Translations under genes and position numbers: made by a program
Notes under the pieces: model-generated
Database searches by the model: none
What the model was told of the DNA's origin: nothing
Seen by the model: the letters and a program-made list of their open reading frames with translations, nothing else
Shown: in pieces, positions 30,696-39,815 of the stretch
How the letters are laid out: every line of letters begins with the position of its first letter
Position numbering within the stretch: position 1 is the first letter of the stretch
From: Natrinema halophilum
GTDB lineage: Archaea > Halobacteriota > Halobacteria > Halobacteriales > Natrialbaceae
Length of the DNA: 64,000 bases
NCBI RefSeq assembly: GCF_013402815.2
Contig: NZ_CP058601.1
Span: forward strand, 3,968,001-4,032,000
Direction of reading: 5' to 3'

Positions 30696-31625
30696 TCAGT
30701 CGTCAGCCGGCGCGGCTCGAGAAGTCAATTCGACGGGTTCGGCGTCGACCTCGAGTTCGTCGAGTGCGACCTGAGCGGCGCGTTTGCCGGAGACGAGCAT
30801 CGCACCGAACGTCGGGCCCATTCGGGGGAGGCCGTAGGTCGTCGCGGTCGCCATTCCGGTCGCGATCAAGCCGTCATGGACGAGGCCGGTGTGTTCGACG
30901 ACGGCATCCTCGCTCTTGCCGACCCACATGGAGTCGTGGCCGGGTGAGTCGTGACCTGGCGCGCCGTAGCTATCGTCGCCGGTCTGATCCATACCCGTGG
31001 CGTTGGCCTCGGCGTCTGCGATCCCCGGTGCGTCGAGGACGCCGCGTTCGTCGAGTTTCTTGACTGCCATCGCGTCGTGGCCGGTCGCGTCGATGACCAG
31101 GTCGGCTTCGACGGCGATCGGGTCGACGCAGGTAATCTCTCGAGGCAGCGCGTGGACCGGGGTCCAGTTCATCACGATGCCAGAGACCTTGTGGTCTTCT
31201 CGGATGACGATGTCCGTAAATTCGGTCATGTTTTGCATTTTCGCGCCCGCATCGCAGGCAGCCTTGATGAGGCCCGAACAGGCCTCAGGCCCATTCGCGA
31301 TGTAGAGCCCCTCGCTATCCTGGGACTGTTTGTAGGAGACGTCGAGGTCCTCGAGGACCTGCTGTGCGGGATCGCGTACCGTGACCTTGTTCATCAGGAA
31401 GCCGCCGAGCCAGAAACCGCCGCCGAGATAATTATTCTTCTCGACGACCATCGTCTTCACGCCGCGCTCGGAGAGTTCCTTGGCCGCGGTCAGCCCTGAG
31501 GGGCCGCCGCCGACGATGATGACGTCCGAGTCCGAAAAGTCCATAAACTCCTCGGTCCACTCCTGTCCGATCGCGCGGGTAACGTCTGCTTCACCAACCT
31601 GACTAAACTGTTCGAAGTCGCTCAT
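30696..31625 (-). CDS. thi4: Thiazole synthase Thi4 family
   Basis: 309 residues from the ATG at 31625. It makes the ADP-thiazole precursor of thiamine from NAD+ and glycine. The FAD/NAD-type dinucleotide motif [18 protein letters not shown] is near residue 34, followed by [17 protein letters not shown] cysteine, C166 in EITCVDP, stands where Cys-dependent Thi4 enzymes give their own sulphur; sulphide-using methanogen enzymes have His there. The [20 protein letters not shown] segment and C-terminal [15 protein letters not shown] are typical. A palindrome lies just upstream of the start, and the thiamine regulator gene is 3 kb away. Confidence 0.9.
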   Translation of the reverse strand: MSDFEQFSQVGEADVTRAIGQEWTEEFMDFSDSDVIIVGGGPSGLTAAKELSERGVKTMVVEKNNYLGGGFWLGGFLMNKVTVRDPAQQVLEDLDVSYKQSQDSEGLYIANGPEACSGLIKAACDAGAKMQNMTEFTDIVIREDHKVSGIVMNWTPVHALPREITCVDPIAVEADLVIDATGHDAMAVKKLDERGVLDAPGIADAEANATGMDQTGDDSYGAPGHDSPGHDSMWVGKSEDAVVEHTGLVHDGLIATGMATATTYGLPRMGPTFGAMLVSGKRAAQVALDELEVDAEPVELTSRAAPADD

Positions 31626-31637
31626 ACAACTAGGTAG

Positions 31638-31655
31638 TAACACCGGGTAGTGTTA
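31638..31655. promoter_or_regulatory. Palindrome in the thi4 promoter, candidate ThiR operator
   Basis: TAACAC-CGGGTA-GTGTTA is a perfect 6+6 inverted repeat with a 6-base spacer, placed 13-30 bases upstream of the thi4 ATG. Its place over the expected start of transcription suits a repressor site. ThiR as the binder is inference. Confidence 0.45.
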
Positions 31656-31851
31656 AGTCAGTTGTGGTCCGTTTTCGACGGTACTCGTCGTTCGTATCGG
31701 GTCTGTCCACGCAACCATCACCTGGAAACGGTGTCGGGAGCCACGACTATCCGTCAGAGAAACGAGGTGGCAGCCCACTCGGTTTTCGACTGTCGGTGGC
31801 GAAGTTCACAGCCGAGGTCCCGAATAGGATGGCGAACGGACGAGCAGGTGA

Positions 31852-33351
31852 TCAATCGTCGACGAATTCCGACTCGTGTTCTCCACTGGTGGCCTGGTTG
31901 TCCCCCGGGAATTCGTCATCGCGTCCGATGTCGGTCTGGTCGTCAACGACACCCTCAGTCCAGGTGCCGAGTCGAAACCAGACGACTGCCACGACGAACG
32001 ACGCGACCATTCCGAAGGCGAGCGCCCACCAGATCCCTTCGACACCCCAGCCGAGCCCGGTGACCCGCATTCCGACCACAGGAATCGTTACGGTCCAGGT
32101 AAATGCGAGTGTGAGCACGAGCGGAAACCGGAAGATCCACCGCGAAAGGATCGACAGAACCATCGCCTCGCGCGTATTGCCGGCACCGCGGAACGCACCC
32201 TGGATCACCATGACGCCGGCGAACGGTGCCCAGAAGAGAGTGGTGATCCGCAAGAAGATGATGCCTTCTGCGATCACGGTGGGATCGGCGACGAAGATTC
32301 GAATCGCGGTTGCCGGAAACGCAAACAGGACGATCGCAACGGCGAAGATACTCGCCATCGTCGCCACGGTGGCGGTCCGCGCGACAGCGGCAGCACGATC
32401 GGGCGTCTTCGCACCGAGGTTCTGGCCCACACCGGTTGCGGTCGCCTGGCCGACGGCACCGGCGATGGCCCAGGTCACCGACATCAGTCGAACCCCGATC
32501 CCGAATGCTGCTGTGGGTGCGGCGCCGAAACGTGCGACGAAGCCGGCCATGGCCACCGCCGCAAAACTGCGAGCCCAGCCGTCGAGGGTTCCGGGCGTAC
32601 CGATCTCGAGTAACCGTTTCTGGATATCGGCGTCGGGCACCAGGTCGCTCGCTCGGAGTCGCACGCCGAACCGTCCGTCCAGGAGGATACCGATGCCTAC
32701 GGCGGTAGCAAGCCCGCGTGAAAGGAACGTGGCGATGGCTGCTCCCCGCGTTCCCATCGGGGGGACTGGCCCCCAACCGAGGACGAAGAACGGATCGAGG
32801 ACGACGTTGAGTCCCGCTGAGACGACGATGAGCCACATTGCCGTCTTCGTATCGCCCGCGCCCTGTAACGAGGCCCGGAAGGCGAAAAACAGGAAGGTAA
32901 AGGGCAACGCCAGAAAGATCACCTCGATGTACGCGAGCGCCTCGACGAACACTTGATTCCGGGCCCCGATGAGCGCGAGCAGCGGTTGCCGGAACACAAA
33001 ACCGAGGGCCGCAAGGATGCTCGAGACGGCGAGCGTGAGCAGGATCGTCTGGGCGACGACGCGGTCGGCCATTCGGTCGTCGCCCGCGCCGACGTACTGG
33101 GAGACGAGAGCGATGGTGGCGGCGGTGATTCCCATCGCGGTCGAGACGAACATCCACGAGAGCGGAAACATGAGCGAGACGGCGGCGACGGCGTCGCTGC
33201 TCACGCGGCCCACCCAGAACATGTCCGCCAAATTGTAAACTGTCTGAAGGAGGTTTCCGAGGACCAGCGGCCACGCGAGCTGGAGAAGCTTGGGGGAGAT
33301 CGCCCCTGTCGTCATGTCGACGCGCTTGCGCCCCGGATCCGATGCTGCCAC
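31852..33351 (-). CDS. MATE-family multidrug/Na+ antiporter
   Basis: 499 residues with about 12 hydrophobic helices in two related halves, the mark of MATE transporters. The N-terminus has LAWPLVLGNLLQTVYNLADM and WVGRVSSDAVAAVSL, the conserved first-helix region. The second half repeats it as LLEIGTPGTLDGWARSF. Such proteins export drugs or metabolites in exchange for Na+ or H+. The C-terminus has a charged cytoplasmic tail of about 40 residues. The start at 33351 is the only ATG ahead of the first conserved helix apart from a Met 12 codons in. Confidence 0.9.
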   Translation of the reverse strand: MAASDPGRKRVDMTTGAISPKLLQLAWPLVLGNLLQTVYNLADMFWVGRVSSDAVAAVSLMFPLSWMFVSTAMGITAATIALVSQYVGAGDDRMADRVVAQTILLTLAVSSILAALGFVFRQPLLALIGARNQVFVEALAYIEVIFLALPFTFLFFAFRASLQGAGDTKTAMWLIVVSAGLNVVLDPFFVLGWGPVPPMGTRGAAIATFLSRGLATAVGIGILLDGRFGVRLRASDLVPDADIQKRLLEIGTPGTLDGWARSFAAVAMAGFVARFGAAPTAAFGIGVRLMSVTWAIAGAVGQATATGVGQNLGAKTPDRAAAVARTATVATMASIFAVAIVLFAFPATAIRIFVADPTVIAEGIIFLRITTLFWAPFAGVMVIQGAFRGAGNTREAMVLSILSRWIFRFPLVLTLAFTWTVTIPVVGMRVTGLGWGVEGIWWALAFGMVASFVVAVVWFRLGTWTEGVVDDQTDIGRDDEFPGDNQATSGEHESEFVDD

Positions 33352-33463
33352 GAGATGCTCGAATGGGAGTCTCTCTCAGGGACAATAAAAGGGATCGCTC
33401 TCGGGAGCAGTTACTGGTTTTCGACACCGCCCCTGGGGTTCAAATAGTCCGAAACGGCCCCGA

Positions 33464-33730
33464 TTAGCTCGGCCGTTCCGTCGATTCCTCGTTCGAGTGA
33501 GTGGTCTCGGTCCGGTCGCTCCGGTAGGTATCGAGATCCAACAGTCGGTTGATGATACACCGCTGGAGGACGCCGGTGGCGAAGAACACTGCGCCGACGA
33601 CGACCATCACCGCTGCGACGACCGGACCGACGGCGACGGCGCCGACGAGCGCAGCTGCACCGATTACTACCAGCAATGTTCCACCGACGAGGCGCCAGAC
33701 CCGATCGAAACCGCCTACATTTTTCTCCAT
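33464..33730 (-). CDS. DUF2892-type small membrane protein
   Basis: 88 residues from the ATG at 33730; the longer in-frame extension lacks support. The N-terminal MEKNVGGFDRVWRLVGG and the two helices that follow (VVIGAAALVGAVAVGPVVAA; VVGAVFFATGVLQRCIINRL) are typical of DUF2892 (YgaP-like) inner membrane proteins. The Cys in LQRCIINRLL is the usual conserved one. The C-terminal 25 residues are polar. Role unknown. Confidence 0.85.
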   Translation of the reverse strand: MEKNVGGFDRVWRLVGGTLLVVIGAAALVGAVAVGPVVAAVMVVVGAVFFATGVLQRCIINRLLDLDTYRSDRTETTHSNEESTERPS

Positions 33731-33825
33731 AGTATCTCTCTTCGCGTGTCTACACGCAATGGGATAGAGGATTCGAGCGGAGTTAAGCAAGACGCCACGA
33801 CGTATCGCGCGGATCATCGTCAGTG

Positions 33826-33909
33826 AGTTGTGATCGCGTCACCCTCATTCCGCCTATCTCCTGACGTAGTTGTGATCGCGTCACCCTCATTCCGCCTATC
33901 TCCTGACGT
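33826..33909. repeat. Perfect 42-base tandem duplication upstream of topA
   Basis: Two identical 42-base copies, 33826-33867 and 33868-33909, beginning AGTTGTGATCGCG and ending CTGACGT. They lie between the DUF2892 gene and topA (33731-34063), a 333-base region with no other gene. Exact identity suggests a recent duplication. Confidence 0.95.
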
Positions 33910-34063
33910 TCGTCTCACACACGCCCGCGCGACGCACAACGCACGCACACCCGCGCTGTCGGTTGGTTTTGGCGAAAGCGTTATCAAACGTTCAATCGTA
34001 ACGAGCGACAATGCAGTACATTCGTCCGTCACCGAGACCGCTCGCTCGAGGGGGTGATCCACG

Positions 34064-36544
34064 GTGGAGCTGATAATCACGGAGAAGGACAACGCAGCCC
34101 GCCGGATCGCCGACATCCTGAGCGGCGGGACCTTCGACTCGAGTCGGGAGAACGGCGTCAACGTGTACGAGTGGGGGGGCAAACGCTGCGTAGGACTGTC
34201 GGGCCACGTCGTCGGCGTCGACTTCCCGTCGGAATACTCGGACTGGCGGGACGTCGAGCCGGTCGAATTGATCGACGCGAGCGTCGAGAAAACCCCGACT
34301 AAGGAGAACATCGTCGCGACGCTCCGACTCCTCGCTCGTCGTGCGGAACGCGTGACGATCGCGACCGACTACGACCGCGAGGGCGAGTTGATCGGTAAAG
34401 AGGCCTACGACATCGTTCGCAACGTCGACGAAGACGTTCCGATCCGTCGCGTCAGGTTTTCATCGATCACGGAAAACGAGGTCCACAACGCGTTCGACGA
34501 GCCCGACGAACTGGATTTCGATCTGGCTGCGGCGGGAGAGGCACGACAGATCATCGATCTCGTCTGGGGAGCGGCGCTCACCCGATTTCTCTCGCTGTCC
34601 GCGGGTCAGCTCGGAAACGACTTCATCTCCGTCGGTCGCGTCCAGTCGCCGACGCTGAAGCTGATCGTCGACCGCGAGCGCGAGATCGAGGCCTTCGATC
34701 CGGAAGACTACTGGGAGCTGTTTGCCGACCTGACGAAGGACGACACCTCGTTCGAGGCTCAGTACTTCTACCGCGACGACGACGACAACGAGGCCGAGCG
34801 CATCTGGGAGGAAGCGGTCGCCGAGGACGTATACGACACGCTCGCCGAACGCGACGCCGCGACGGTCGTCGACGTTAACCGCCGGACGCGAACGGACACG
34901 CCCCCGACGCCGTTCAACACGACCCAGTTCATCCGTGCGGCCAGCGCCATCGGCTACTCGGCCAAGCGAGGGATGTCGATCGCCGAGGACCTCTACACCG
35001 CCGGGTACGTCACGTATCCGCGGACCGACAACACCGTCTATCCCGACGACCTTGATCCCGAGGAGCTACTCGACGACTTCGTCGGCCACACCACGCTCGG
35101 CGAATCCGCCGAGTCGCTGCTCGAGGCCGACGAAATCGTGCCGACGGAAGGAGACGAGGAGACGACCGACCACCCGCCGATCCACCCGACGGGAGAGATC
35201 CCGAGCCGCGGCGACGTAAGCGACGACGAGTGGGAGATCTTCGAACTCGTCGTGCGCCGGTTCTTTGCGACTGTCGCCGACGCTGCGGTCTGGGAACACC
35301 TCAAGGTTGTCGCGGAAGTAGACGATTACCGGCTCAAGGCCAACGGCAAGCGCCTCGTCGAGGCCGGCTACCACGACGTCTATCCGTACTTCAACACCAG
35401 CGAGAACTACGTTCCCGACGTCGACGAAGGGGAAGAACTGGTCCTCTCAGACGTCGAACTCGAGGCGAAACAGACCCAGCCGCCGCGCAGGTACGGCCAG
35501 TCACGGCTCATCGAGACCATGGAGGATCTGGGGATCGGCACGAAATCGACCCGTCACGACATCATAGAGAAGCTGTACGACCGGGGCTACGTCGAGAGCG
35601 ATCCGCCGCGTCCGACGCGGCTCGCGATGGCCGTCGTCGAAGCCGCAGAGGACTATGCGGACCGCGTCGTCAGCGAGGAGATGACGGCGCAGCTCGAAGC
35701 CGACATGGACGCGATCGCGAACGGCGAGGCGACGCTCGACGACGTCACAGACGAATCCCGCGAGATGTTGGACGAGATTTTCGCCAACCTCGGGGACTCC
35801 CGCGACGAGATCGGCGACCAGCTCCGCAAGTCCCTGAAAGACGACAAGCGGCTGGGGCCGTGTCCGGAGTGTGGCGAGGACCTGCTCGTCCGTCGGAGCC
35901 GCCACGGCTCTCACTTCATCGGCTGCGACGGCTACCCCGACTGCGAGTACACGCTACCGCTTCCCTCGACGGGCAAGCCGTTGATCATGGAGTCCGAGTG
36001 CGAGGAACACGGGCTGAACGAGATCAAGATGCTCGCGGGCCGCCAGACGTTCGTCCACGGCTGCCCGCTATGTAAGGCCGAAGACGCCGGAGAGGGTCCC
36101 GTCATCGGCGACTGTCCGGAATGCGGAGACGAACACGGTGGCGAACTGGCGATCAAAACCCTCCAGAGCGGTTCTCGGCTGGTCGGCTGTACCCGCTACC
36201 CCGACTGCGAGTACTCGCTTCCACTCCCTCGACGTGGGGAAATCGAGGTCACAGACGAGTACTGCGACGAACACGAACTGCCGGAACTGGTCGTCCACAG
36301 CGGCGACGAACCGTGGGAACTCGGCTGCCCCATCTGTAACTATCAGGAGTTTCAGGCCCGCGAGAGCGAGTCGGGCTCGGATCTCGAGGCGCTCGAGGGG
36401 ATCGGGGCTAAGACCGTCGAGAAGCTCGCCGACGCGGGGATCGAGGATCTCGACGATCTGACCGACGCGGATCCCGACGCCGTCGCGGCGGACGTCGACG
36501 GCGTCAGCGCCGACCGCGTCCGAAACTGGCAGGCCAAAGCCTAG
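34064..36544 (+). CDS. topA: DNA topoisomerase I (type IA)
   Basis: 826 residues from a GTG at 34064, which gives the standard MELIITEKDNAARRIA start of the Toprim domain. The Toprim acidic motif TDYDREGEL lies near 102-110. The catalytic Tyr is Y318 in GYVTYPRTDN, which forms the transient link to a 5' end. The C-terminal part has zinc-ribbon modules (CPECGEDLLV; CPECGDEHGG; CEEHGLNE; CDEHELPE) and ends in a helix-hairpin-helix domain (LEALEGIGAKTVEKLADAGI). The enzyme relaxes negatively supercoiled DNA. Length and layout are normal for haloarchaea. Confidence 0.95.
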   Translation: MELIITEKDNAARRIADILSGGTFDSSRENGVNVYEWGGKRCVGLSGHVVGVDFPSEYSDWRDVEPVELIDASVEKTPTKENIVATLRLLARRAERVTIATDYDREGELIGKEAYDIVRNVDEDVPIRRVRFSSITENEVHNAFDEPDELDFDLAAAGEARQIIDLVWGAALTRFLSLSAGQLGNDFISVGRVQSPTLKLIVDREREIEAFDPEDYWELFADLTKDDTSFEAQYFYRDDDDNEAERIWEEAVAEDVYDTLAERDAATVVDVNRRTRTDTPPTPFNTTQFIRAASAIGYSAKRGMSIAEDLYTAGYVTYPRTDNTVYPDDLDPEELLDDFVGHTTLGESAESLLEADEIVPTEGDEETTDHPPIHPTGEIPSRGDVSDDEWEIFELVVRRFFATVADAAVWEHLKVVAEVDDYRLKANGKRLVEAGYHDVYPYFNTSENYVPDVDEGEELVLSDVELEAKQTQPPRRYGQSRLIETMEDLGIGTKSTRHDIIEKLYDRGYVESDPPRPTRLAMAVVEAAEDYADRVVSEEMTAQLEADMDAIANGEATLDDVTDESREMLDEIFANLGDSRDEIGDQLRKSLKDDKRLGPCPECGEDLLVRRSRHGSHFIGCDGYPDCEYTLPLPSTGKPLIMESECEEHGLNEIKMLAGRQTFVHGCPLCKAEDAGEGPVIGDCPECGDEHGGELAIKTLQSGSRLVGCTRYPDCEYSLPLPRRGEIEVTDEYCDEHELPELVVHSGDEPWELGCPICNYQEFQARESESGSDLEALEGIGAKTVEKLADAGIEDLDDLTDADPDAVAADVDGVSADRVRNWQAKA

Positions 36545-36546
36545 AA

Positions 36547-37872
36547 TCACACTCGTTTTTCTACCTCCTGAACGCCCTCCGAGAGCGTTCGCCGCTTGAA
36601 ATACATCGTTTCGACCGTGAACACCGCTGCAGAGATGACGACCACAAGCCAGAAGACGGCCGGAAGCTGTGAGTAGAGATACCACGTCAACATGACGAAA
36701 AAGGCGGCCGAGCCGACTACGCCGAGGAGTGGTGGGATGGGGTTGACATCGACCCCCTCCGCGTCGCGCACCGTCAGCGCAAGCGCGCTCATCGCGCCGA
36801 AAACGACGATGAAGGCGAGGGAGGCGAACTCGACAACGGCCTCGAGGCTCCCGAGGGCGGTAAAGGCGGCGGTCAAGACACCGATGACGATCACGGTTCG
36901 TCTGGGGGCGGCGTCGGCGCCCTCCTGGCCCATCTCGTCGGGGAGAATGTCGTCGCTGATGAGGTTCTTCGCGAAGATGGCCTCGCTGAACAGGGTCGAG
37001 TTGATCGCACTGGCCGTCGAGATGAGGCCGGCGATCCCGACCGCGAGCGCGAGCCACTTCGAGACGGCTAACGAGGCGTAGAGCAGCGACGGTTCGGGCT
37101 GGGCGGCGACTACCTCTTCGGGCAACAGCGTCGTGATCACGAATCCGACGAGGATGTAGATGGCCGCCGCGACCGGAATCGAGATGAACACGCCCTTCGC
37201 GAGCGTTTCCTCCGGATCGTCGAACTGCTCCTGATCGTAAAACAGCAGCTGCCAGCCCTCGAACGAGACGAATCCGACCGAAGCGGCGATGATCGGGTTG
37301 AATCCGAGTTCGGAGAAGCCGAGCTGTAGCTGGTAGTTCGCCGCGCCGAACCACAGCCCGATCAGGCCGAAGAGGGCGATGATCCCCGCCTGGACGAACA
37401 CGAGGTACCGTTCGACCGCCGCCGACGACCCCGCACCGAGGAGGTTCAATCCGACGAAGGCGGCGACGACGCTGACCGAGATGAACTGCCGAACGGGCAA
37501 CCCCCAGACATACTCGAGGCCGATCAGCATCTGCGCGTACATGCCGAACGCGTAGGCGTACATCGCCATTGTCCCGATGTAACCGACGACGAGCGTCCAG
37601 CCGACCACGCCCGCTGTCGTCGATCTGCCGGTCAACTCCTCGATGTACGAGACCGACCCGCCGCTGCTGTCGGTCGCGTCGTTCAGCTTGATGTACGAGT
37701 AGGCACAGCACAGGACGACGAGGGTCGCGATACTGTAGGCGAACCACGTCAAGATACCCGCCGCAGCCACGACGATGCCGATGGCTGCATAGATGCCGCC
37801 GCCGACGATGCCACCCACGCCCAGCGCGACGGCGGTGCCGACGCCGAATCCGCTTTCGTCGTCATCGCTCAC
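36547..37872 (-). CDS. APC-superfamily amino acid permease
   Basis: 441 residues with about 12 hydrophobic helices. The first helix carries the APC substrate motif GVGGIVGGGIYAAIG. Helix 3 has TTAGVVGWTLVVGYIGTMAMYAYAFG, split across the motif region. The C-terminal cytoplasmic tail is short. It would carry amino acids or polyamines by cation exchange or symport. Its ATG overlaps the TGA of the substrate-binding lipoprotein gene by four bases (37869-37872), so the two are one operon. Tail-to-tail with topA, two bases apart. Confidence 0.88.
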   Translation of the reverse strand: MSDDDESGFGVGTAVALGVGGIVGGGIYAAIGIVVAAAGILTWFAYSIATLVVLCCAYSYIKLNDATDSSGGSVSYIEELTGRSTTAGVVGWTLVVGYIGTMAMYAYAFGMYAQMLIGLEYVWGLPVRQFISVSVVAAFVGLNLLGAGSSAAVERYLVFVQAGIIALFGLIGLWFGAANYQLQLGFSELGFNPIIAASVGFVSFEGWQLLFYDQEQFDDPEETLAKGVFISIPVAAAIYILVGFVITTLLPEEVVAAQPEPSLLYASLAVSKWLALAVGIAGLISTASAINSTLFSEAIFAKNLISDDILPDEMGQEGADAAPRRTVIVIGVLTAAFTALGSLEAVVEFASLAFIVVFGAMSALALTVRDAEGVDVNPIPPLLGVVGSAAFFVMLTWYLYSQLPAVFWLVVVISAAVFTVETMYFKRRTLSEGVQEVEKRV

Positions 37873-39458
37873 GGCTCGACCCTCACGACTTCGTCTCCCG
37901 CTGCGAGTTGCGGATTGACCCGCGCGATCGGGTGAACGCGGACGTTCTTCACGCTCTCGTCCACGGCGAAACTATTCTCGAACGAACAGATCGGCAGACA
38001 GACTCGGTCCTCGAGCAGTCGCGTGATCGCTTCCTCGTACAGTTGACGTCGCCGCTCTCGGTTGTCCATCTCGCGGGCCGACGTGAGCCGCTCCATGACC
38101 GCATCCTCCCGGTAGAACGTCCCGTTCGTCACGCCGGCCATGTTTTCGTGGAACGTCGGATAGAGGTGCGAATCCGGATCTGGCGATCCCGTGATCTCGC
38201 CGATGAACACCGAGTAGTCGCGTTCGGAGCCGGTGACGAACTTCTCGAGGAACTTCGTTTCGGGTTTCGAGATGACCAGTGCGCCGTGACTGGCGTCCCT
38301 TATGCCGCCGGCGAGGGCCTCTCCGAACTCCTTGTGCTTCGGATCCATCGAGGTGAGGATGCGAAGCTGACCGCTCGCCTCGTCGGCCCGGCGGAACAGC
38401 TGTCGGGCCTTCTCGGGGTTCTGTTCGTTCGAGAGCGCTGCCCACTCGTCGGTCGGCATGCTCCAGTCGCGGGCGACCTGTGGCGGGAGCGGGCTGTACT
38501 GGCGCTCCCCCATCGGCTCGACGAAGTCCGCGACCGCCGTCTCGAGGTCGAGGCAGTAACTGATCGCCTCCCGCACCAGCGGATCGGTGGTCGGCCCCTG
38601 GTTCAGATTGAAGCCGAAGTAAAACGAGGTATAGCCCTGCCGTCGCTTCACCGATGCGTTCGACACGTCGGTGACGTGATCGACGATCAGCGGTGAAACC
38701 GGCTCGATCGCATCGTTGCGGTTCGTTCGGAGACTCGTCAGCTGGGTCATCGGAAACTCGATATATGCCAGCGTGAGTCGGTCGATTGCGGGTGTCGGCT
38801 CGCCCCAGTACTCGTCCCAGCGGCGCAGCGTCGCCTTCGTTTCCTCGCTGAACGAGACTACTTCGAAGGGGCCGGCTCCGATCGGCTCCGTGGCGAACGC
38901 CTCCCTGTCGTCTTCTCGCTCCTGTCGGGGCACGATCGGGTGCGTCAGCGCGTGATCGAGGGCCGGGTACGGCGCCGCGAGCGAAAATCGGACGGTCCGT
39001 TCGTCGACCGCTTCGATGGATTCGAACGGGCTCACTCGCCATGCCGTGGGCGCGTCCTCCTCGAGCGGGGCGGTGAACGAGTAGACCACGTCGTCGGCGG
39101 TCACCGGGCGGTCGTTCTGAAATCGCGCATCGGTGTCGAGTTCGACAATCACTGTCCGGCCGTCGGCCTCGAATGTCGGCTCGCCGCTGGCGATTTTCGG
39201 AACGATATCAGTCCCCTCGCCATAGCCGTAGAGTCCGTCGAAGAGTCGTTCTATGGCCTGTTCGGAGCCGATGGAGTGTGCGGAGATCGGATCGAGCGTA
39301 ATCGGCGGGCGAAGCGTGCCGAGACGGAGCGACGATTTCGATCCCGTCTCGAACGCCGTTGAACAGCCCGCGATCGCTCCAAAACTTGCGGTAGCGGTGG
39401 TGAGGAGTAGATCGCGCCGTGTCAGTTCGTCCAATCGATCGTTCGGCCATTCGTCCAT
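37869..39458 (-). CDS. Peptide/nickel-type ABC substrate-binding lipoprotein (family 5)
   Basis: 529 residues from the ATG at 39458; an ATG at 39491 is also possible. A Tat signal (TRRDLLL) and lipobox (GAIAGC) predict a membrane-anchored outer lipoprotein. The SBP family 5 body is clear: LDPISAHSIGSEQAIERLFD at the start, then FQNDRPVTADDVVYSF and YTSFYFGFNLNQGP. Such proteins bind oligopeptides or metal chelates for an ABC importer. No ABC permease or ATPase gene is adjacent; instead the next gene is an APC permease with overlapping start. Confidence 0.88.
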   Translation of the reverse strand: MDEWPNDRLDELTRRDLLLTTATASFGAIAGCSTAFETGSKSSLRLGTLRPPITLDPISAHSIGSEQAIERLFDGLYGYGEGTDIVPKIASGEPTFEADGRTVIVELDTDARFQNDRPVTADDVVYSFTAPLEEDAPTAWRVSPFESIEAVDERTVRFSLAAPYPALDHALTHPIVPRQEREDDREAFATEPIGAGPFEVVSFSEETKATLRRWDEYWGEPTPAIDRLTLAYIEFPMTQLTSLRTNRNDAIEPVSPLIVDHVTDVSNASVKRRQGYTSFYFGFNLNQGPTTDPLVREAISYCLDLETAVADFVEPMGERQYSPLPPQVARDWSMPTDEWAALSNEQNPEKARQLFRRADEASGQLRILTSMDPKHKEFGEALAGGIRDASHGALVISKPETKFLEKFVTGSERDYSVFIGEITGSPDPDSHLYPTFHENMAGVTNGTFYREDAVMERLTSAREMDNRERRRQLYEEAITRLLEDRVCLPICSFENSFAVDESVKNVRVHPIARVNPQLAAGDEVVRVEP

Positions 39459-39815
39459 ACGTTTTGGTTCGTCGTAAGCAACTGTCGGCATCTCACAGTC
39501 GACGTCCGGTTCGCGTTTTGAATCCGATCGTGGATACGTCCGTCGCGAACGATGTTGTTCGTCTGGCCTGCGTCTGATGGGTAGAGAGGGGCCCGCTGTA
39601 GACCGGGAACCGCTCCGCTCGGACGTCTCCCCACCGCCGCGGTTCGACGATCGATCTCGGCAATTCGCGAGTGCCGGCGCGACTGCCGAGAAGAGACGGA
39701 ACCAGGCCTGTCCGGCGCGATCTGACCTTGCCGGGCGTAGCATTAACTGAGTGTCTCTGTACGTGTACCTATCAACGCGATCGCGTGTACTGCGTTCACG
39801 CATCGTGCGACCACC
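39459..39815. promoter_or_regulatory. Divergent promoter region, 357 bases
   Basis: Lies between the binding-protein gene and the HEAT-propeller gene. Long open frames run through it on the minus strand but have arginine-rich, non-acidic composition unlike a haloarchaeal protein. A TTAACTGAG at 39743-39751 may mark a promoter; nothing else is seen. Confidence 0.35.

Noticed and set aside
33420-33460. GGGTTCAAAT resembling a tRNA T-loop
   Set aside because: No matching acceptor stem, anticodon arm or D-arm could be built around it.
33826-33909. Possible CRISPR pair
   Set aside because: Two 42-base copies with no spacer between them and no cas genes nearby.
39459-39803. N-terminal extension of the binding lipoprotein (115 residues)
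   Set aside because: It would bury the Tat signal and lipobox inside the protein, and is arginine-rich.
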